This document shows positions 28,541 to 37,462 of a stretch of DNA of 64,000 nt, in pieces. Positions within the stretch are counted from its first letter, which is position 1. Each line of letters begins with the position of its first letter. Position numbers and translations under genes: made by a program. The stretch is from Bacillus sp. FJAT-29790 (GTDB lineage Bacteria > Bacillota > Bacilli > Bacillales > Cytobacillaceae), in NCBI RefSeq assembly GCF_019039215.1, contig NZ_JAHNZZ010000003.1:166637-230636 (forward strand), written 5' to 3'. The notes beneath the pieces are model-generated. The model did not search any database. It saw only the letters and a list, made by a program, of their open reading frames with translations, and was not told where the DNA came from.

Positions 28541-28757
28541 AAACTTATATGTTTTTAATAAAAAGTAGTCAAGTAAAAAAATGGCCTTGCAATTACAACA
28601 AAGAAAACAGCTATATCTACCTAATTCATTTGGAACCAATTGGGAAATACCACCTAAATTGGAATACGACTTCACTTCACATGCTCTACGATACTCGTAT
28701 TATGATCACGACTATACGAATTACTGTATGTCCCGTCTTCGCATGTTTTTTACATAT

Positions 28758-29924
28758 TTATTTGGAATTCCCCTCCAGAATTTCTCTTACTGCTTCCATG
28801 ACACGTCGTTGATCCATTTCTGTCATTTTTGTGTAAATTGGTAAACTCACTGCTTGTTCATAGATTTTGAGAGAACGGGGATAATCGGACGGTTTAAGCT
28901 TATACTCATTTCTCCAAAAAGGATGGAGATGAAGGGGAATAAAATGAACACTGCATCCAATTCCTTTCTCAGCCATTTTTTCAATGAATTCGTTACGCGT
29001 AATAGTCAAAGGTTCACCCAACCTGAGAACATACAAATGCCAGGAATGGACATCGCCAGCTATGGGTTTCGGAGGCAAAATAACAGGTTGATCGGCCAAT
29101 TCCTCATCATAGTAGGCAGCGATTTGAGTTCTTTTTTCTTTAAAAGTCCAAATCTTTTTCAATTGATGAATTCCTAAAGATGCAGCAACATCTGTCATAT
29201 TATACTTAAAACCTGGGGCTATGACTTCGTAATACCAAGAAGGTGTTTTTGATACATATCGATTAAACACATCCCGGCTGATTCCATGTAGACGCATAAC
29301 CTTGCACCGTCTGGCTATATCAGCATTATTAGTGACAATCATACCGCCTTCGCCGGTCGCTAACGTTTTTGTAGCGTAAAAACTAAATACCGTTGCATCG
29401 CTTTCAAGCGAGCCGATCAAAGAACCGTTACAAACCGCAGGGAGAGCGTGGGCAGCATCTTCTACTACCCGAATGCTATATTTACGGGCAATTGCCAAAA
29501 TTTCTCCCATTTCACATGGAAGACCGGCAAAATGTACTGGAATAATCGCTTTTGTACGAGGTGTGATCGCCTGTTCAATTTTTAAAGGGTCAATATTGAA
29601 AGTATTTTCATCTATATCGACAAAAATGGGATTGGCTCCTAAATATCGGATTACTTCAGCAGTTGCCGTAAAAGTGTAAGGTGTGGTTATGACTTCATCG
29701 CCTGGTCCCACTCCAATTGCCTCCAACACCAGATGGAGACCCGCAGTCGCCGAATTGACGGCGATTGCTTCACTTCCGCTTTTCCCAATAAATTGGGAAA
29801 ACTCTTCCTCAAATCGTTTCGTTTTCGGGCCCGTTGTCAGCCAGCCTGAACGGAGAGAATCAACCACCTCATTTATTTCATTTTCATCAATATCAGGCAG
29901 GGCAAAAGGTAGAAATTGATCCAC
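28758..29924 (-). CDS. DegT/DnrJ/EryC1-type sugar-nucleotide aminotransferase
   Basis: A 388-residue PLP aminotransferase acting on keto-sugar nucleotides. The PLP lysine is in [18 protein letters not shown] near residue 186; [10 protein letters not shown] near 157 holds the cofactor-binding aspartate; the N-terminus reads [20 protein letters not shown]. It is the second member of this family here. Since a WbpE-type copy sits beside wbpI, this one may aminate a 4-keto sugar made by the EpsC/CapD dehydratase, but that is inference. ATG start; the gene lies 22 bp downstream of the WbpD-type acyltransferase. Confidence 0.9.
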   Translation of the reverse strand: MDQFLPFALPDIDENEINEVVDSLRSGWLTTGPKTKRFEEEFSQFIGKSGSEAIAVNSATAGLHLVLEAIGVGPGDEVITTPYTFTATAEVIRYLGANPIFVDIDENTFNIDPLKIEQAITPRTKAIIPVHFAGLPCEMGEILAIARKYSIRVVEDAAHALPAVCNGSLIGSLESDATVFSFYATKTLATGEGGMIVTNNADIARRCKVMRLHGISRDVFNRYVSKTPSWYYEVIAPGFKYNMTDVAASLGIHQLKKIWTFKEKRTQIAAYYDEELADQPVILPPKPIAGDVHSWHLYVLRLGEPLTITRNEFIEKMAEKGIGCSVHFIPLHLHPFWRNEYKLKPSDYPRSLKIYEQAVSLPIYTKMTEMDQRRVMEAVREILEGNSK

Positions 29925-29945
29925 TTATTTTCTCCCCCTTCGTCT

Positions 29946-30659
29946 TCATTGGTTAATCAGCAATTGTTCTGCAGGAACGGCTTTAAGTTCTTTTGCAGGT
30001 ATGCCAGCTACTATTTGTTTGGCCTTTACATCCTTTGTTACCACACTTCCAGCTGCAACCGCTCCATCCTCGTGGATGACTTTACCTGGAAGAATTGTTG
30101 CATTTGCCCCAACCCGGCCGCCTTTCTTAATGGTAACCCCTTTGATTTCGTTAAGCCTTTCCTTTGTTCGAGACATGTAATTATCATTTGTTGTCACGAC
30201 ATTTGGAGCAATGAAGACAAAATCCTCTATATCTGAATAGGCAGTAATGTAACAATTTGTTTCAAGCTTACACTTAGAGCCAATTTTACAATCATTCTCG
30301 ACTGCTACTCCACGGCCAATTATCGTTTTTTCACCGATAGAAACCCTTTCTCGAACAGTCGCTAAATCGGCAATAAATACATCGTTTGCGATAATTGCAT
30401 TTGCATAGATAATAGCGGATGTCCCGATTGTACAACCTGCGCCAATAACAGTTGGTTTTAAGTTCATTTCTGCACGGCGAATTGAATTCTTGGCTGCAGT
30501 CGGCTGTTTCCCTATGACAGCATTATCTAAAATAACCGTATCGTTTCCAATCTCACATCCTTCATAAATAACAACATTATTCCCAATGGTAACACCCCTT
30601 CCAAATTTTACATTTTCACCAATCACAACGTTGTTCCCAATATTATATTTTTTAGACAT
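29946..30659 (-). CDS. wbpD: WbpD-type sugar-nucleotide N-acyltransferase
   Basis: A 237-residue left-handed beta-helix acetyltransferase with about ten hexapeptide repeats ([IV]G-x4), from YNIGNNVVIGENVKFGRG at the N-terminus to the closing VVAGIPAKELKAVP. Asparagine/histidine ligands typical of acetyl-CoA binding lie in FIAPNVVTTNDNYMSR near residue 160. WbpD acetylates the 3-amino group in UDP-2,3-diacetamido glucuronate synthesis, and the wbpI and wbpE homologues are immediately upstream. The family is certain; the exact substrate follows from context. Good GGGGAGG ribosome site. Confidence 0.85.
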   Translation of the reverse strand: MSKKYNIGNNVVIGENVKFGRGVTIGNNVVIYEGCEIGNDTVILDNAVIGKQPTAAKNSIRRAEMNLKPTVIGAGCTIGTSAIIYANAIIANDVFIADLATVRERVSIGEKTIIGRGVAVENDCKIGSKCKLETNCYITAYSDIEDFVFIAPNVVTTNDNYMSRTKERLNEIKGVTIKKGGRVGANATILPGKVIHEDGAVAAGSVVTKDVKAKQIVAGIPAKELKAVPAEQLLINQ

Positions 30660-30674
30660 TATTCCCTACCTCCC

Positions 30675-31741
30675 CTATAAAAAGGATAAAATCCCACTTA
30701 CAATTCTTTCAGATGCACAACCATCTCCGTAGATTTGTACTGTTTTATCTGGGATATGACTGCGGTTAAGAAGCATTGAGAGATCTTCAGCCAGAGGATC
30801 AATCAATTGATTCCAGCCGCTATTAATCGTTTCTATCCACTCAGTCTCGTCCCGGAGCGTAAAGCAAGGTACTTGGGCAAAATACGCTTCTTTCTGGACA
30901 CCACCTGAATTAGTAATAATCCCTTTTGCTTGATTTTCCAATAACAGCATTTCTAAATATGAAACCGGCTCTATTAGTTTAATATTTTTCGAATTTCGTA
31001 GAAAATTATACAATCCAAACTTTTTCAACATTTCTGCTATTCTTGGATGAATGGGAAAATAACTTTTTCCTGTATATCTAGAAGCCCCTTAACAATTGCT
31101 TTCATTCTGCCAGGATTGTCGGTATTTTCAGCCCGATGAATAGTAGCTAAATAATATCCTTTTTCCTTCAAAGTGAATTTGTCCAAACCAAACCATTCTT
31201 GAGCTTTTTTGGAATTTAAAGGGAAGTCGTCGTACATTACATCTCCAACTAAATATACATTTTTTCAAAATTTTCCACTCTTAAATTTTCAATCGCAGTT
31301 TGTGTTGGAGCAAAAAGCAGCGATGACATGTGATCTGTTAGAACACGATTTATTTCTTCTGGCATTTTCTTATTGAAACTTCTAAGACCGGATTCTATAT
31401 GTATGACTGGAATGTGCAGTTTGCTGGCTGCCACTGCCCCTGCCAATGTTGAGTTTGTATCCCCATATAAGATTACAGCTTCCGGTCTTTCAATTAGTAA
31501 AACCTTCTCTAATTTTATTAACATCTGCCCCGTCTGCTCTCCGTGAAAGCCGGAACCTACCTCAAGGTCATAGTCTGGCTTTGGAATATTTACTGATCAA
31601 AAAAACTTCAGACAATGTATAATCGTAATGTTGACCTGTATTAATCAAAATCTCTTTAAATGATTGGCGTAGAACCCGAGAAACTGGAGCAAGTATAATA
31701 AAATGGGGTCTTGCCCCAACAACTGTTACAATTTTCCTCAT
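30675..31741 (-). pseudogene. wbpI: Frameshifted UDP-GlcNAc 2-epimerase (WbpI/MnaA type)
   Basis: Four pieces in changing frames together cover a whole non-hydrolysing 2-epimerase. The start (31741, after AGGAGAAAA) gives MRKIVTVVGARPHFI and INTGQHYDY. Then comes [20 protein letters not shown] with [19 protein letters not shown], then YYLATIHRAENTDNPGRM, and finally GIITNSGGVQKEAYF and GDGCASERI. Frame changes fall near 31590, 31250 and 31045. All catalytic segments are still recognisable, so inactivation is recent. The enzyme would convert the diacetamido glucuronate to the mannuronate form. Confidence 0.9.
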
Positions 31742-31754
31742 AAATTTTCTCCTA

Positions 31755-32873
31755 TTAAATGCGACGTTCATAAAAATCACTTATTTTTTCCACAATAAAA
31801 ATCTGTTGCCCTTCTGTTAATTCTGGAAAAATTGGCAATGATAAAACTTCAATAGCTGCCTTCTCAGCCAGAGGAAAATCACCCTTTTTATAACCGAGGT
31901 CAGCAAATACAGGTTGAAGATGTAAGGGTATCGGATAGTAGACGATTGTATCAATACCATGTTCGGATAAATAGGCTTTCAGTTCATTACGTCTTTCCGC
32001 TTTAATTGTATATTGATGGTAGATATGATGATTTCCTTCTGATTCTATTGGCAGAACCACTTTATCGGGACACACTTTTGACAGTAAATTTGTATACAAA
32101 TGGGCCTTTTCTCTCCGTAAATTGTTCCATGAATCCAAGTACAGGAATTTCACATTTAAAATGGCGGCCTGAATTTCATCTAATCGGCTGTTATATCCTA
32201 AAATTTGATGGTTATACCTCTCCTTGGCACCATGTACACGGATAAGTTTCATTTTCTCAGCCTGATTTTCATTATTTGTGACAATCATGCCACCATCCCC
32301 ATACGCTCCTAAATTTTTCGTTGGAAAAAAGCTAAAACAAGCGGCGTCCCCAAGCCCCCCCACTTTTCTTCCTTTATATTTAGCACCAATGGCTTGAGCA
32401 GCATCTTCAATAACAAATAGGCCGTATTTATCCGCGACTTTTAAAATTGAATCCATATCCGCAGGCTGGCCATATAAGTGAACGGCGATAATTGCCTTGG
32501 TTTTACTCGTAATCTTTTGTTCTATTAAATTGGAATTGATGTTGAAAGTGTGAGGCTCTATATCTGCAAAAACAGGTATTGCTCCTGCCCTGGAAATCGC
32601 ACCTGCCGTTGCAAAAAAAGTAAAAGGGGTGGTAATCACTTCATCACCAGGTCCAATACCGATGGCTGTTAAAGAAATATGGAGAGCATCACTTCCGTTC
32701 GCAACTCCAATCCCATACCTTACATTACTGTAAGCTGCAATATCTTCTTCCAACCTTCTAACATTTTCACCTAAAATGAAATGGGAGGCATTTAAGACAG
32801 ACTGTATTTTTTCGTTTAACTCCCTCTTTATTTGCTCATATTGAACGGTTAGGTCTAACATCGGAATCTTCAT
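31755..32873 (-). CDS. wbpE: WbpE-type UDP-3-keto-sugar aminotransferase
   Basis: A 372-residue DegT/DnrJ/EryC1 aminotransferase that fits WbpE, which transfers an amino group to the 3-keto position of UDP-GlcNAc uronate. It begins MKIPMLDLTVQYEQIKRELN. The PLP lysine is in FSFFPTKNLGAYGDGGM near residue 186, and VIEDAAQAIGAKYKGR near 158 provides the cofactor aspartate. The FFPTKNLG...GDGG form matches WbpE/WlbC rather than 4-aminotransferases. It overlaps the sugar transferase upstream by 38 bp and is followed by wbpI and wbpD. ATG start behind GGAGGATAC. Confidence 0.88.
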   Translation of the reverse strand: MKIPMLDLTVQYEQIKRELNEKIQSVLNASHFILGENVRRLEEDIAAYSNVRYGIGVANGSDALHISLTAIGIGPGDEVITTPFTFFATAGAISRAGAIPVFADIEPHTFNINSNLIEQKITSKTKAIIAVHLYGQPADMDSILKVADKYGLFVIEDAAQAIGAKYKGRKVGGLGDAACFSFFPTKNLGAYGDGGMIVTNNENQAEKMKLIRVHGAKERYNHQILGYNSRLDEIQAAILNVKFLYLDSWNNLRREKAHLYTNLLSKVCPDKVVLPIESEGNHHIYHQYTIKAERRNELKAYLSEHGIDTIVYYPIPLHLQPVFADLGYKKGDFPLAEKAAIEVLSLPIFPELTEGQQIFIVEKISDFYERRI

Positions 32874-33516
32874 GTTTTGTATCCTCCATTTTAAAAATAT
32901 GAATAAAGGTTAGAAACAGTATTTTTAAGTCGATTACAAAAGAAAGATTCTCTACATATTGAAGATTAATTACCAATTTATCTGCCATTATTTCTTCAAT
33001 ATATGTTTTTTCAGGGTCACGACTTTTGGATAATTTCCTGCTTTCATTTCGGTACTTAATAGAAGCATAGTCGGTTATCCCTGGACGGATAAGGAAAACC
33101 TTTCTCTGTCCCTCATTGTATAATTTCGTATAGCGGGGGACCTCGGGGCGGGGGCCAACAAAGCTCATATCTCCTTTCAATACGTTATACAACTGCGGAA
33201 ATTCATCTAATTTGTATTTTCTTAATGTCATCCCGACTTTTGTTATGCGCCGGTCATCTCCTACCGTAATTTGTTTTCCTGACTTTTCAGCATCTTTAAC
33301 CATCGTCCGAAATTTATAAATGTAAAATTCCTTTTCGTTTCTGCCTATCCTAACTTGTTTAAAAAAGACAGGTCCTTTTGAATTCACCTTTACAGCGATA
33401 CCAAGCAAAAGAAATAACCAGCAAAAACTAATTAAAAGAAAAAGGCTGCATACAATATCGAAAATTCTTTTTACAGATAATGTTATCTTTAGACGTTGCA
33501 ATTGAACCTCTTTCAT
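32836..33516 (-). CDS. Initiating undecaprenyl-phosphate sugar phosphotransferase
   Basis: A 226-residue member of the bacterial sugar transferase family (WbaP/PglC/EpsL catalytic domain) that loads the first sugar phosphate onto undecaprenyl phosphate at the membrane. VKRIFDIVCSLFLLISFCW (about residues 15-40) is the single membrane re-entrant helix. Catalytic stretches GPVFFKQVRIGRNEKEFYIYKFRTM and LDEFPQLYNVLKGDMSFVGPRPE follow. The long N-terminal four-helix domain of WbaP is absent, so this is the short PglC-like form. ATG at 33516 behind AGGTG. Confidence 0.93.
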   Translation of the reverse strand: MKEVQLQRLKITLSVKRIFDIVCSLFLLISFCWLFLLLGIAVKVNSKGPVFFKQVRIGRNEKEFYIYKFRTMVKDAEKSGKQITVGDDRRITKVGMTLRKYKLDEFPQLYNVLKGDMSFVGPRPEVPRYTKLYNEGQRKVFLIRPGITDYASIKYRNESRKLSKSRDPEKTYIEEIMADKLVINLQYVENLSFVIDLKILFLTFIHIFKMEDTKHEDSDVRPNRSI

Positions 33517-33611
33517 CAAAAGCACCTGGCTTTTGTCTGAAAAGTTTGGTTCTCCGTTTTATTTGTATGGAATCCATTGTAAGCATTAAGCACTTTTCTC
33601 CCTCCTTCACT

Positions 33612-34784
33612 TTAGTTTAAGTATGATTCCTTTTTCTGTAATGGGGATTCAAATGCATTCCCTCCAACTTTCCGATATACCTCCAATAAAACTTTTTCTT
33701 GTGTACCCCAATTATAGGTTTTCGCCAGATTTTGCGAATTTCGCGAAAGGTCTTGCAGATCCAGTTCCAGCATACATTCGATTGCCTGCTGGATAGAATC
33801 GGCAGTCCCCTCCTCAACTGTCATTCCGCACTTATATAGTTGAACGAATCGCCTTATTTCCGGTAAATTTCCTGTTAGTACTGGCAGGCCTGCCATAGTA
33901 TATTCAAAAAACTTGTTAGGCAATGAGTAATAGTGATTTAAACAAGTATTTTCTGTAATTACGATCCCTATGTCCGCTGATGACGTATAATTCAATAGGT
34001 CTAGAGGGGAAACTGCCGCATGGTAAAAGATGCTCCCGCATGATGAAGCTGCAGATCTAACTTTTTCTTCCAAAGGTCCATTTCCCATCACAACCAGTAC
34101 AATATCATCCCTTTGAATTTTTGAAAAAACTTCTAATAACAGTTCCAACCCCCTTTCTTCATATAATCCACCTTGGTATAGTAAAACTTTTTGGTCCTCC
34201 CGGATTGGGAAGCACTCCCGAAATTCATTATTTCTTCCTATTTTTTGGGGAATAGGACAATTCATCACTAAATATGGCTTTTGAACGTTATACCTTTTCG
34301 CATATTCATCAGCGATAGAATCGCACACGGTAATGACCGCATCTGCATAACGGATAAGCCGCCTTTCCAAAGCACACACAGCCAAGTATTTCCACCCTGT
34401 TAGTCCGAGTTCAGTTTCAAACTCGTGTGCATCGTAAATGATTTTTATTCTCCCTTTCGATACCAATTTAAAGAGGACAGCAATTGGCAGCGGTTCTAAA
34501 TCATTGCAGTGAATAATATCGACATTACGATAGTCCTTCATGATACGAATGGCAAATTCTAAATATTTAACCCCCTGAACAAGCAAATGCTTTGACCACC
34601 TCCTTGTTTTTAATCGTATCCTGTGAACAGGAATTTCCTGAATGATTTCTTTTTCTTTCAAATCCGACTCATGTAAAGCTAAAACTTGAATGTCATAACC
34701 CGCCTTTTTGGTTGAAATGCATTCTTTTAATACTCTGGAATCATTTACAAAGTTGTTTAAGACAATCGACAGGACTTTTTTAAT
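33612..34784 (-). CDS. GT4 glycosyltransferase with probable AUU start
   Basis: A GT4 glycosyltransferase, about 390 residues if begun at 34784. The first canonical start in frame (TTG at 34661) would cut off the N-terminal strand. In-frame upstream sequence codes for KKVLSIVLNNFVNDSRVLKE and continues to ALHESDLKEKEI, a normal GT4 N-terminus. The only start-like codon there is ATT at 34784, six bases after GGGGTG and overlapping the previous gene's stop. Later motifs: DIIHCNDLEPLPIAVLF, VLLYQGGLYEERGLELL, and YSLPNKFFEYTMAGLPVL. Specificity unknown. Confidence 0.82.
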   Translation of the reverse strand: MKKVLSIVLNNFVNDSRVLKECISTKKAGYDIQVLALHESDLKEKEIIQEIPVHRIRLKTRRWSKHLLVQGVKYLEFAIRIMKDYRNVDIIHCNDLEPLPIAVLFKLVSKGRIKIIYDAHEFETELGLTGWKYLAVCALERRLIRYADAVITVCDSIADEYAKRYNVQKPYLVMNCPIPQKIGRNNEFRECFPIREDQKVLLYQGGLYEERGLELLLEVFSKIQRDDIVLVVMGNGPLEEKVRSAASSCGSIFYHAAVSPLDLLNYTSSADIGIVITENTCLNHYYSLPNKFFEYTMAGLPVLTGNLPEIRRFVQLYKCGMTVEEGTADSIQQAIECMLELDLQDLSRNSQNLAKTYNWGTQEKVLLEVYRKVGGNAFESPLQKKESYLN

Positions 34785-36048
34785 GACAATTCACCCCATT
34801 TTTCAATTCGTTTCCGAGTTGTCTTGAAAACCTCTTGTAATTCCTATTGGCGTTCGAAAGCTCATACCAGGTTTTATACGCATTTTCCCTTAAGTTATTT
34901 TTAAAGGAAGCCTCTAACCGGTAAAAGTTTTCAATATACCCGGCAAGTTCGATTGCAGTAATATCTTTTTTTACAAGCAGCCCATTTGAACCATTCACCA
35001 ACTCCCCCGTCCCCCCTACATCTGTTCCGATAACCGGTACGCCAAAACTAAAAGCCTCCATAATGGAAACCGGTACTCCTTCACTCACACTTACATTCAT
35101 AAATAAGTCAATTGGATTTTCATGATAGTACTGAATCACTTGTATGTTTGGCATACGCCCCAAAAAGCGGTAACTGATATTTCCTGGCAACCCCTTTGCA
35201 GATTCTAGCAATTCGTTTCTAAGAACTCCATCTCCTATATGGGTCCATTCAATATTAATTTTGCAATAGGACAAAGCAGCTATAAGAAGTTCCAACCTTT
35301 TAATGCGCCCTATATCCGAGCATGTAATAATTCTCAACACTCCATCGTTAGACTGCCCTGCTTTCTTTTTACTGCCTAAAACACCAAGACGGCTTATCGC
35401 CAAATTGTTTAACTGTGCATCTTTATCCTTTAAATACCTATAGCCGTCTGATGAAACCAAATACAACCGATCAAGTCTCTTGATTGCTTTTAGCTGCAAG
35501 GGGATATACGGTGGAACTTTTCGACAGGAATATAAGTCTCCTCCGTGGGCTCTTGCAACCGCCACCAGACTTGGAACTTTCTCTTTCAACATTGCCAATG
35601 ATATAGCGCTCGGGTTGAACCAATAGGAATATAGTAAAATACTTTTCTCCTTATCCATTACATGCTTGAGCAAATAATTACGAATTTCAAATGCGGAAAG
35701 AACCCAACTAAGTAAGACTCTGAAACCTTTCCCATCAGCAAGGATGGCAGCTTTTATATCAGAAAAGATCCATTTTATACTTTGAGGGTCAAAACAAATC
35801 CGCAATAATCCCAAAAATCTTTTTAATTTCCAAAGCTTATGGGTAAAGTTGGGGATTGTATGCAATTTTGCATTAGCCGGCAATTTCCTTGGCTCGGTTT
35901 TCACTTTCCCAAAACAGCCGATAGGTATGATGACAATTTCATAAAAATGCTCCGCCAAATATTTAATCTCCGTTTCCAAAAACTCCTCACCTGGAGGGTA
36001 AGGGAAATGATGCGTTAATAAAACTAATGTATCGGCATCCTTATTCAT
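34780..36048 (-). CDS. GT4 glycosyltransferase (colanic-acid type)
   Basis: A 422-residue GT4 glycosyltransferase resembling colanic-acid WcaL-type and related enzymes. It begins with a histidine-rich LVLLTHHFPYPPGEEFLETE; ARAHGGDLYSCRKVPPYIPLQ near residue 173 is a group signature. The C-domain has RIITCSDIGRIKRLELLIAA near 238, NVSVSEGVPVSIMEAFSFG near 320 and PVIGTDVGGTGELVNGSNG. Start ATG behind GAGGGGGAAAT. Its stop overlaps the ATT start of the next gene, so translation may be coupled. Confidence 0.9.
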   Translation of the reverse strand: MNKDADTLVLLTHHFPYPPGEEFLETEIKYLAEHFYEIVIIPIGCFGKVKTEPRKLPANAKLHTIPNFTHKLWKLKRFLGLLRICFDPQSIKWIFSDIKAAILADGKGFRVLLSWVLSAFEIRNYLLKHVMDKEKSILLYSYWFNPSAISLAMLKEKVPSLVAVARAHGGDLYSCRKVPPYIPLQLKAIKRLDRLYLVSSDGYRYLKDKDAQLNNLAISRLGVLGSKKKAGQSNDGVLRIITCSDIGRIKRLELLIAALSYCKINIEWTHIGDGVLRNELLESAKGLPGNISYRFLGRMPNIQVIQYYHENPIDLFMNVSVSEGVPVSIMEAFSFGVPVIGTDVGGTGELVNGSNGLLVKKDITAIELAGYIENFYRLEASFKNNLRENAYKTWYELSNANRNYKRFSRQLGNELKNGVNCH

Positions 36049-36092
36049 ATTTCCCCCTCTTTATATGTTTATATGACTCTTTATCTGCTATT

Positions 36093-37412
36093 CTACTTAT
36101 GCCATGACGCAATTCCCGTATTCCATTCTTCTATATTTCTAGCGGCATAAATAAATCCAATAACAAGCCATGTCGGATAAATGACAAATAAATCAATGAA
36201 AAAAAATTCAATCATAAAGGAAAGAAAAGTAAGCAAAAGAACATCGGAGATCCCCGGTTTTTTTTGAATCATTTTGATAAGCGGCCTAACCATATCCACT
36301 ATCAGGAAATATACAAAGGCTAAAAATCCGAATAACCCCAATTCAGCAAAAGTCATAAGATAAAGATTATGGGCACCCATACCTTCCCTGATATACCAAG
36401 TGCGGGCCGATTCGAAGTATTGATTAAAAACGATTCTAAAATTATCAAACCCGACCCCAAATAGGAAGTTTTCTGAAATCATGGCTAAACCAATCTTCCA
36501 AATATCCAATCTGCCAGCACCCCTGTCAGATAAGGTTACAATTGAAAGGGCACGGTCACCGAAATGACTCGGCATTATCATCAGGAGGAAAGCTATCATT
36601 GCAGAAAAAAACAAAATGAGGTGCCATTGCCGTCTATAAACAATATATACGAGGACAGTGATGATTAATGCAACGATAAAACTCCTTGTTTGTGTTGTTA
36701 AGGCAGCAAGCACTTGTAAAAAGACCCCAAGATAAAAGAACCATCTATACTTTATTCTTTTCACTTTCTGGGACAGTATGAGACATGTATAAATCCCCAA
36801 GTAAATATAGAAACCGACCACTGCGGGATTTTGAATTGGATTGACCGCTGCCCTTTCCTCAGGATTCTGTATGAATGATGCAAGAACAAAAATCGCACTT
36901 ATCAAACTTCCAACAGTATAGCCGGCCAGCAAAAACCAAAAATCATATTCCTTTTTTACTAAGATAATAATGCAGATAGCAAATAGTAGCATTTGCAGTA
37001 TTGAACCGATCCGGTTTAAAGACGCCATTTGGTCTGCTGCCCAAAAAGAGGACATAGCCGCATAAAAAAGAATAATATATAAAGAGGTATATTTTTGATA
37101 CCCTCTCTGGCCAATCATCTCATTTCCTATCAGAATCCTTATTAAAATCCCCAATAATAGGACAGCTAACATTTTGTTCAAGCTGATAAAAAAGTGATTT
37201 GCTTCGAACTCCTCTGCTAAAGGTGTTATTACCATGATAATAAATAACACCCACAAAGGTTTTTTAATCACTAGAATAGCGGAGGCGAACAGAATTGATA
37301 TAAACAAAAGTTTTATATTATAACCGAGATAGCCAATTAACGGTGCAAGCAATAGAAAGATAAAGAGGAACTTCGACTGGTCTTTTGTAAAACGGGATAA
37401 CACCTTTTGCAT
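36093..37412 (-). CDS. wzy: Wzy-like O-antigen polymerase/ligase membrane protein
   Basis: A 439-residue protein with about 11 hydrophobic segments and the large extracytoplasmic loop of the O-antigen ligase/polymerase family near residues 275-340. That loop contains DRGAGRLDIWKIGLAMISENFLFG and GMGAHNLYLMTFAELGLFG, where the conserved H-N-x-Y/L-L motif sits. In Gram-positives this protein polymerises lipid-linked repeat units outside the membrane. It lies just downstream of the flippase. The symbol is by role; sequence identity between Wzy proteins is low. Confidence 0.88.
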   Translation of the reverse strand: MQKVLSRFTKDQSKFLFIFLLLAPLIGYLGYNIKLLFISILFASAILVIKKPLWVLFIIMVITPLAEEFEANHFFISLNKMLAVLLLGILIRILIGNEMIGQRGYQKYTSLYIILFYAAMSSFWAADQMASLNRIGSILQMLLFAICIIILVKKEYDFWFLLAGYTVGSLISAIFVLASFIQNPEERAAVNPIQNPAVVGFYIYLGIYTCLILSQKVKRIKYRWFFYLGVFLQVLAALTTQTRSFIVALIITVLVYIVYRRQWHLILFFSAMIAFLLMIMPSHFGDRALSIVTLSDRGAGRLDIWKIGLAMISENFLFGVGFDNFRIVFNQYFESARTWYIREGMGAHNLYLMTFAELGLFGFLAFVYFLIVDMVRPLIKMIQKKPGISDVLLLTFLSFMIEFFFIDLFVIYPTWLVIGFIYAARNIEEWNTGIASWHK

Positions 37413-37462
37413 ACACTATCGATCCTTTTCTCCATAATGAAAAAAGTGGCCTTGCGCATCAT

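Larger units (their letters stand above)
27983..28757. other. 775-bp region with gene debris
   Basis: No intact gene. It contains an epimerase C-terminal remnant (28046-28140), a short element duplicated near 45.78 kb (28470-28540), and a degenerate block (28570-28700) resembling 45990-46060. Overlapping plus-strand frames of 87 residues near 28549-28844 have no domain and run into the aminotransferase gene. Confidence 0.6.

Noticed and set aside
28549-28844. Two 87-residue plus-strand frames
   Set aside because: They cover gene debris and the antisense of the aminotransferase gene; no domain is recognisable.
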